Below, piece after piece: positions 58,837 through 63,857 of a stretch of DNA of 63,857 nucleotides. The position numbers and the translations under genes are program-made. Position 1 is the stretch's first letter. Every line of letters begins with the position of its first letter. The notes beneath the pieces were generated by a model. It ran no database searches. It had not been told where the DNA came from and worked only from the letters and a program-made list of their open reading frames with translations. This DNA comes from Oscillospiraceae bacterium. Its GTDB lineage: Bacteria; Bacillota; Clostridia; Oscillospirales; Oscillospiraceae. The DNA lies in the NCBI GenBank assembly GCA_016302405.1, contig JAEDNR010000002.1:1-63857 (forward strand), read 5' to 3'.

Positions 58837-61479
58837 TTACAGCAGCTTTTCAAATTCTGCCCGGCTCTGTTCCAGACCGGCGATCAGATCCCGGGCTTTC
58901 CGGGCTTTTTCCCGCTCGGCATTCACGACAGCCTCCGGGGCGCGGGAAACAAACTTCTCGTTGCTGAGTTTGCCCTCCAGGGAGGCCAGGTTCTTTCTTG
59001 CCTTTTCCAGCTCCTTATCGATCCGCTCCAGCTCCTTAGCAGCGTCTACAAGCTGTCCCATGGGGATATAGAGCTTTGCGTCAGAGGTAGCGCAGGAGAG
59101 CATACCATCCAGATTCTCCGGGGCATTTTCCAGAACGGTCACGCTGTCCGCATAGGCAAGACGCTCCACAAAGTCCGCGCCCTCCCGGAACACTGCCGGC
59201 TTGGCGGTCAGCACATAGAGACTGGCCTTTTTGGACGGAGGCACATTCATCTCCGCCCGGCGGTTCCGAATCGCCCGGATGGCATTCATCACGGACTCCA
59301 TGTGGTCTTCCTCTTCCCGGAAGGCCAGCTCCTGCCGGAACGCAGGCCAGCTGGCGCGAATCAGGGCCGGGCCGTCATGGGGCAGGCTCTGCCAGATTTC
59401 CTCGGTGATGAAAGGCATAAAGGGATGCAGCAGCCGAAGCAGCTGATCCAGCACATACACCAGCACCTGCAGGGCGGTTTTCTTCCGCTCCGGATCCTCG
59501 CTGTAAAGCCTTGCCTTCGTCAGTTCAATATACCAGTCGCAGTAGGTATCCCAGACGAAGTCGTAGATCTTCTGAACGGCAATACCCAGTTCATACTTTT
59601 CCAGGTTTTCCGTGGCTTCGGCAATGAGTGTATTCAGCTTGGACAGCACCCACTTGTCGGCAATTTCCAGCTTGTCCAGATCCGGCAGCCGGTTTTCGCC
59701 GTCCTCCGGCAGGTTCATCATCACATACCGGGAGGCATTCCACAGCTTGTTGGCAAAGTTGCGCATTGCCTCGCAGCGCTCCACATAGAAACGCATATCA
59801 TTTCCGGGGGAGTTGCCGGTGATCATGTTCATCCGCAGGGCGTCACAGCCGTAACGGTCGATCATATCCAGGGGGTCAATACCGTTTCCAAGGGATTTGC
59901 TCATCTTACGGCCCTTGTCATCCCGGACCAGGCCATGGATCAGGACGGTGTGGAAGGGTGTCTTCCCGGTGTGCTCACAGCCGGAGAAGATCATCCGGGC
60001 CACCCAGAAGAAGATGATGTCATAGCCCGTCACCAGCACATCCGTGGGATAGAAGTAATCCAGATCCGCGGTCTTTTCCGGCCAGCCCAGGACCTCAAAG
60101 GGCCACAAAGCGGAAGAAAACCAGGTATCCAGCACATCGGGATCCCGCTGAATGTGGGTGCTTCCGCACTTTTCACACTTACAGGCATCCTCCCGGGACA
60201 CGGTGATGTGGCCGCAGTCGGCGCAGGTCCAGGCTGGGATCTGATGGCCCCACCAGAGCTGCCGGGAAATGCACCAGTCGCGGACATTTTCCATCCAGTT
60301 GAGGTAAGTCTTGCTGAACCGCTCGGGGACAAACTTCGTCTGTCCGTCCTTCACCACCCGGATGGCTTCTTCTGCCAGGGGCTTCATTTTCACGAACCAC
60401 TGGTCGGAGATAATGGGCTCCACATCGTTGTGGCAGCGGTAGCAGGTGCCCACACTGTGGGAATAGTCTTCCACCTTCACCAGGTAGCCGCCCGCTTCCA
60501 GATCGGCAACAATCTGCTTCCGGGCTTCATACCGGTCCAGGCCCTGGTACTTTCCACCCATAGCATTCACCCGGCCGTTGTCGTCCAGCACCCGGATAAC
60601 CTCCAGGTTATGGCGCATACCCACCTCAAAGTCGTTGGGGTCATGGGCAGGGGTCATTTTCACGCAGCCGGTGCCGAACTCCATCTCGGCATAGTCATCC
60701 GCCACAATGGGGATCTGTTTATTCACCAGGGGCAGGGTCACGGTCTTGCCCACAATGTTCTTGTAGCGCTCGTCGGCGGGATTCACGCACACGCCGCTGT
60801 CGCCCAGCATGGTTTCCGGACGGGTAGTCGCCACCACCACTTCCCCGCTGCCGTCGGTAAGGGGATACCGGATATGCCACAGATGACCGGGCTTATCCAC
60901 ATATTCCACCTCCGCGTCGGACAGAGCGGTGACGCAGTGGGGGCACCAGTTGATGATTCTGTTGCCCTTATAAATGAGACCCTTTTCGTACAGGGAGACA
61001 AACACCTCCCGCACAGCCTTGGAGCAGCCCTCGTCCATGGTAAATCTGGCCCTGTCCCAGTCGCAGGAAGCGCCCAGCTTCTTCTGCTGCTCCACGATCC
61101 GGTTGCCGTACCGGTGCTTCCAGTCCCAGACCTTTTCCAGGAACTTTTCCCGGCCCAGGTCATAGCGGGTTTTGCCCTCCTTGCGGAGCTCCTCCTCCAC
61201 CTTGATCTGGGTAGCGATGCCCGCATGGTCCACGCCGGGAATCCACAGGGCGTTGTAACCCTGCATACGCTTAAAGCGGATCAGGGTATCCTGCAAAGTG
61301 GCGTCCATTGCATGGCCCATATGAAGCTGCCCGGTAACGTTGGGTGGGGGCATTACGATGGTAAAGGGCTTCTTTCCATCCTCCCGTTCCGCATGGAAAT
61401 AGCCGCCCTTTTCCCACATTTCGTAGATCCGGCTTTCCACTGCTTTGGGGTCATACACCTTCGGTAATTCTCGCTGCAT
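58837..61479 (-). CDS. valS: Valyl-tRNA synthetase
   Basis: The 880-aa class I synthetase has the HIGH box as HMGH (53-56) in PPPNVTGQLHMGH, the KMSKS box in GRKMSKSLGNG (about 525) and an editing domain between. A C-terminal coiled coil (about 815-880) binds tRNA. It charges tRNA-Val. GGAGGG precedes the ATG, and expression is controlled by the T-box leader just upstream. Confidence 0.97.
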   Translation of the reverse strand: MQRELPKVYDPKAVESRIYEMWEKGGYFHAEREDGKKPFTIVMPPPNVTGQLHMGHAMDATLQDTLIRFKRMQGYNALWIPGVDHAGIATQIKVEEELRKEGKTRYDLGREKFLEKVWDWKHRYGNRIVEQQKKLGASCDWDRARFTMDEGCSKAVREVFVSLYEKGLIYKGNRIINWCPHCVTALSDAEVEYVDKPGHLWHIRYPLTDGSGEVVVATTRPETMLGDSGVCVNPADERYKNIVGKTVTLPLVNKQIPIVADDYAEMEFGTGCVKMTPAHDPNDFEVGMRHNLEVIRVLDDNGRVNAMGGKYQGLDRYEARKQIVADLEAGGYLVKVEDYSHSVGTCYRCHNDVEPIISDQWFVKMKPLAEEAIRVVKDGQTKFVPERFSKTYLNWMENVRDWCISRQLWWGHQIPAWTCADCGHITVSREDACKCEKCGSTHIQRDPDVLDTWFSSALWPFEVLGWPEKTADLDYFYPTDVLVTGYDIIFFWVARMIFSGCEHTGKTPFHTVLIHGLVRDDKGRKMSKSLGNGIDPLDMIDRYGCDALRMNMITGNSPGNDMRFYVERCEAMRNFANKLWNASRYVMMNLPEDGENRLPDLDKLEIADKWVLSKLNTLIAEATENLEKYELGIAVQKIYDFVWDTYCDWYIELTKARLYSEDPERKKTALQVLVYVLDQLLRLLHPFMPFITEEIWQSLPHDGPALIRASWPAFRQELAFREEEDHMESVMNAIRAIRNRRAEMNVPPSKKASLYVLTAKPAVFREGADFVERLAYADSVTVLENAPENLDGMLSCATSDAKLYIPMGQLVDAAKELERIDKELEKARKNLASLEGKLSNEKFVSRAPEAVVNAEREKARKARDLIAGLEQSRAEFEKLL

Positions 61480-61484
61480 TTTCT

Positions 61485-61725
61485 ATCCCTCCAAAAAGAA
61501 ACGCCCTGAGCGTAAGCTCAGGGCGAAAAGATTTCCGCGGTACCACCTGAATTCCGGGTTTCCCCGGCTCTTAAGACGCTGTAACGGGCGCAGCCGTACC
61601 GCCCTACTGCTGTTCAGGCGGTCCACTCCGGGGCGACCATCCGCACAAAACCCATGCGCTCCCACCAAACACGCACTCTCTGTAAGGTTTCCTGGTACGG
61701 AACCTCCCCATCTATGTGTTTTTAC
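61485..61725 (-). promoter_or_regulatory. T-box riboswitch of valS
   Basis: The leader RNA contains the T-box sequence AGGTGGTACCGCGG (61535-61548) and an intrinsic terminator: CGCCCTGAGC/GCTCAGGGCG (61502-61525) followed by TTTCTTTTT. Stem I elements (AGAGAG near the 5' end, GGTGGGAG) are visible upstream. Uncharged tRNA-Val would stabilise the antiterminator. A GTC near GGATGGTCGCC is a possible Val specifier codon, but I did not confirm its place in the specifier loop. Confidence 0.92.
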
Positions 61726-61731
61726 CGATTT

Positions 61732-61760
61732 ATGATACCCAAAAGGGGGCAATTTGTCAA
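61732..61760 (-). promoter_or_regulatory. Promoter of the T-box-valS unit
   Basis: On the minus strand TTGACA (61755-61760), 17 nt and TATCAT (61732-61737). Confidence 0.8.
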
Positions 61761-61822
61761 GAGGAATTTCAAAATATGGAAGAAAACCTGAGCCTGCTTC
61801 CCCGCCGGCGCAAAAAGTTCCC

Positions 61823-61851
61823 TTGACGTATGGGCGGTTCTGACCTATAAT
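61823..61851 (+). promoter_or_regulatory. Promoter of the GT2 gene
   Basis: TTGACG (61823-61828), 17 nt and a perfect TATAAT (61846-61851), 32 nt before the ATG at 61884. Confidence 0.8.
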
Positions 61852-61883
61852 GGGAACAGTCTTTAGGAAATCGGGTGAACGGT

Positions 61884-62816
61884 ATGAAGCTTTCCCTTGT
61901 TGTCCCCTGCTATAATGAAGCGGAAAATGTCATTCCTTTTCAGGAAGCTGTGATCAAAGCTTTCGATGGCTGCGGCTATGACTATGAAATCGTCTTTGTT
62001 GACGACGGCAGCACCGACGCCACCCTGCACAATCTGAAAAAGGTCTTTGCTGCCCAGGCCTGTCCTGTGAAAGTAGTCTCTTTTTCCCGTAATTTTGGAA
62101 AAGAGGCTGGGCTCTATGCCGGACTGCGTTATGCCTCCGGCGAATATATCAGTTTAATCGATGCAGACTTGCAGCAGAGACCTGAGCTGGTCCGGCAGAT
62201 GGCCGAGATTCTGGACAACAAACCGGAATATGATGTGGTTGCCGCCTACCAGGACCGTCGGGGAGAGGGAAAAATCCTTTCTTTCTTCAAGCGTAGTTTC
62301 TATAAGATTATTAACGCCCTGTCGAAGGTTTCCCTCCAGCCGGATGCCAGCGACTTCCGCACCTTCCGCCGCAGCGTCCGGGACAGCATTCTGGACCTTG
62401 CGGAATATCATCGGTTCTCCAAGGGGATCTTTGCCTGGGTGGGCTACAGCACCTGCTTTATTCCCTACACCGCTCAGCCCAGAGCAAACGGCACCACTAA
62501 GTGGAATTTCCGGAAGCTCTTTAACTACGCCGTGGAGGGCATCATCGGTTATTCCACCGCTCCCCTGCGGCTGGCCACCTGTTTGGGCGGGGTGACCGGG
62601 ATTGCTGCCATCATTTACCTTATCGCCGTGATTCTTGAGAAACTGGTAAAGGGAATTGACGTACCTGGCTACGCCACCATCATTGTTCTCATTCTGCTTC
62701 TGGGAAGCGTACAGCTTTTCTGTATCGGCATTATCGGAGAATATGTGGGCAGAACCTTTGAACAAACAAAAAACCGCCCCATCTACATTGCGAAAGAGAT
62801 TCTGAATTATGAATAG
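61884..62816 (+). CDS. Membrane GT2 glycosyltransferase (GtrB/DPM1-like)
   Basis: The 310-aa protein has a GT-A domain (1-215) with VVPCYNEAENV, VDDGSTDAT and the metal-binding LIDADLQQRPE. Two C-terminal membrane helices (about 232-255 and 267-292) follow. This layout is typical of enzymes that transfer a sugar from UDP-glucose or similar to undecaprenyl phosphate for later use outside the cell. The acceptor pathway is not encoded nearby. The ATG at 61884 is preferred over a GTG at 61875 on the basis of GGGTGA spacing. A hairpin follows its stop. Confidence 0.92.
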   Translation: MKLSLVVPCYNEAENVIPFQEAVIKAFDGCGYDYEIVFVDDGSTDATLHNLKKVFAAQACPVKVVSFSRNFGKEAGLYAGLRYASGEYISLIDADLQQRPELVRQMAEILDNKPEYDVVAAYQDRRGEGKILSFFKRSFYKIINALSKVSLQPDASDFRTFRRSVRDSILDLAEYHRFSKGIFAWVGYSTCFIPYTAQPRANGTTKWNFRKLFNYAVEGIIGYSTAPLRLATCLGGVTGIAAIIYLIAVILEKLVKGIDVPGYATIIVLILLLGSVQLFCIGIIGEYVGRTFEQTKNRPIYIAKEILNYE

Positions 62817-62821
62817 ACATG

Positions 62822-62859
62822 TTCCCCCCGCCGGAAGCATACGCTTTCAGCGGGGGGAA
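62822..62859 (+). promoter_or_regulatory. Hairpin that includes the tspO ribosome binding site
   Basis: TTCCCCCCGC (62822-62831) pairs with GCGGGGGGAA (62850-62859). The GGGGGGA arm is the only ribosome binding site for the next gene, and there is no U tract, so it may gate tspO translation as well as slow read-through from the GT2 gene. Confidence 0.6.
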
Positions 62860-62864
62860 TGTTT

Positions 62865-63338
62865 ATGAAAAAGCGTCTGAAAACCTATCTGTTCTGGATC
62901 CTGCTTTCTGAGGCAGTGGGAATTCTCGCTGCAATACAGACCCAGGAGGGAATGATACGATTCCGGGAAGCGGCGGTACAGCCGCCCTTTTCTCCCTCTC
63001 CCATCTTGTTTACCGTTGTTTGGCCTCTGCTCTATGCCCTCATGGGATTCGGCGCGGCCCGGGTCTGGCTGGCAGCGCCAAGGTGTGAGCGGCAAACAGG
63101 AATTAACCTCTTTTTTGCCCAGCTGATTTTTCAGTTCTTCTGGAGCCTGCTGTTCTTTAACGCCGGAGCCTACGGACTTTCTTTCTATTGGCTTGCAGTG
63201 CTTTGGGTACTGATTCTTTTAATGATCCTTGCCTTTGGACGAGCGGACAGGGCTGCCTCCCTGCTTCAGATCCCTTACCTGCTTTGGGTTACATTTGCAG
63301 GAGTATTGAATTTCGCTGTTTGGAGGCTGAACCGGTAA
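62865..63338 (+). CDS. tspO: TspO/MBR family membrane protein
   Basis: The 157-aa protein has five membrane helices and the TspO signature: PPFSPSPILFTVVWPLLYALMG and NLFFAQLIFQFFWSLLFF in parts, and the ending PYLLWVTFAGVLNFAVWRLN. TspO binds porphyrins and tryptophan-derived ligands and is linked to stress responses. The ATG at 62865 is chosen on spacing; an in-frame ATG at 62859 is too close to the G-run. It follows the GT2 gene by 48 nt. Confidence 0.93.
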   Translation: MKKRLKTYLFWILLSEAVGILAAIQTQEGMIRFREAAVQPPFSPSPILFTVVWPLLYALMGFGAARVWLAAPRCERQTGINLFFAQLIFQFFWSLLFFNAGAYGLSFYWLAVLWVLILLMILAFGRADRAASLLQIPYLLWVTFAGVLNFAVWRLNR

Positions 63339-63395
63339 TGCGTTTCCGCGTTCAGACAGTTACCCAGGAAAAAAGGAAGATTTGGAAATTAAGTG

Positions 63396-63424
63396 TTGAC
63401 AAATGAGAAACGCCGTGGTATAAT
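63396..63424 (+). promoter_or_regulatory. Consensus promoter of tRNA-Leu
   Basis: A perfect TTGACA (63396-63401), 17 nt and a perfect TATAAT (63419-63424), also with a TGG extension. It starts 60 nt upstream of the tRNA, as is usual for stable RNA genes. Confidence 0.92.
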
Positions 63425-63455
63425 TCGTAAGCGTTGAGGGAAACCGAAACAATAT

Positions 63456-63543
63456 GGGCGAGTGGTGGAATTGGTAGACTCGCTAGATTCAGGTTCTAGT
63501 GTTCACTGCGGACGTGCGGGTTCAAGTCCCGCCTCGCCCACCA
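63456..63543 (+). tRNA. tRNA-Leu (CAG)
   Basis: The acceptor stem GGGCGAG (63456-63462) pairs with CTCGCCC (63533-63539), followed by A and an encoded CCA. The anticodon stem CTAGA/TCTAG encloses loop TTCAGGT with anticodon CAG at 63490-63492. A long variable arm and GGTTCAAGTCC T arm confirm a class II tRNA. Confidence 0.97.
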
Positions 63544-63588
63544 AATAAGCACCGTAATTTTGATACCAAGATTACGGTGCTTATTTTC
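63544..63588 (+). terminator. Terminator of tRNA-Leu
   Basis: AATAAGCACCGTAAT pairs with ATTACGGTGCTTATT (15 bp, ending near 63585), followed by TTCG. Confidence 0.85.
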
Positions 63589-63857
63589 GTTTATATACGC
63601 TAAAACCAGGTTTTTTCAATGTTTTTGTGTGAAATTCAGAGCCGCTGTGGTGTTGAGCCGCAGCGGTTATTCTTGTCTGTGGAAGGATTGCCATATCGCG
63701 CGGCTATAAATCATGTGAATGATGCGTAATCGTGTGAAAGATGGTTCTGTATAGAACATCGTTCTTTTAGTACTAGCTCTTATGGCTTTCGTATGGGTAA
63801 AACAAAAGGGGCTGTCTCACTAAGGAAAGGTTTCGTCAAATAGCACAAAGAAAAAGA
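63589..63857. other. Intergenic end of the window; possible mobile-element edge
   Basis: No gene with a ribosome binding site is seen. GGGGCTGTCTCA at 63808-63819 resembles ends of Firmicute insertion sequences, but the rest of any such element lies beyond the window. Confidence 0.35.

Noticed and set aside
59302..61467. A 721-codon open frame antisense to valS
   Set aside because: valS on the other strand has full motifs. The antisense frame is open only because of GC-rich third positions; it has no recognisable domain or ribosome binding site.

Overview
The window comes from an endospore-forming, low-oxygen Firmicute, most likely a gut Clostridia of the Oscillospiraceae/Ruminococcaceae type. 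This is inferred from gene content and the moderately GC-rich base composition; no rRNA gene is present to place it. Sporulation genes are scattered throughout: spoVAD-spoVAE, spoIIR, the spoIIAA-spoIIAB-sigF operon, yqfC-yqfD, a ylbJ-like gene and yunB. Ribosome binding sites are strong and many genes overlap by 4 nt (ATGA). There is no prophage, CRISPR array or intact insertion sequence.

Layout. 1-3.9 kb: a gene tail, a small conserved-looking protein, an NlpC/P60 wall hydrolase, a GNAT enzyme, then spoVAD-spoVAE and a 41-residue Asn/Gln-rich ORF, each with its own sigma-G-like promoter. 3.9-12.3 kb (minus): spoIIR, addB-addA (helicase-nuclease) and ispE. 12.4-16.9 kb: a DUF378 protein and a four-gene cell-surface acyl-transfer module (SGNH lipoprotein, DUF4358 lipoprotein, MBOAT, DHHW). 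17.1-21.3 kb: a zinc-ribbon/Ig-like membrane protein divergent from a large membrane Ser/Thr-kinase-like protein with FN3-like ectodomains. 22.0-30.2 kb (minus): a complete aromatic amino acid operon, aroF-tyrA-aroB-aroA-aroC-pheA-aroEK-aroQ, running from DAHP synthesis to phenylpyruvate and 4-hydroxyphenylpyruvate. It is headed by what looks like a ribosome-mediated attenuator: a 22-residue leader peptide holding a Phe/Tyr run, followed by an intrinsic terminator.

30.5-36.7 kb (plus): a FucO-type alcohol dehydrogenase, a SAM hydroxide adenosyltransferase and an ECF transporter (S, fused A-A, T components) with a MITE-like hairpin inside it, then a HAD phosphatase. 36.8-41.8 kb (minus): CarD-like regulator, asnB, putP and a TetR regulator with two palindromes nearby. 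41.9-43.0 kb (plus): three unrecognised genes behind a sigma-K-like promoter. 43.0-50.7 kb (minus): HPr-like protein, mutS2, recO, yqzL, era, ybeY, phoH, yqfD, yqfC. 50.8-52.0 kb: ylbJ-like gene and a Cys-rich small protein. 52.1-61.5 kb (minus): ligA, yunB, pcrA, sigF, spoIIAB, spoIIAA and valS with its T-box. 61.9-63.9 kb: a GT2 glycosyltransferase, TspO and tRNA-Leu(CAG).

The best candidates for undescribed biology are the Phe/Tyr leader-peptide attenuator of the shikimate operon, the Asn/Gln-rich presumed spore ORF, the three-gene cluster at 41.9-43.0 kb and the divergent kinase/zinc-ribbon pair. All calls were made by reading the sequence; no database search or folding program was run.
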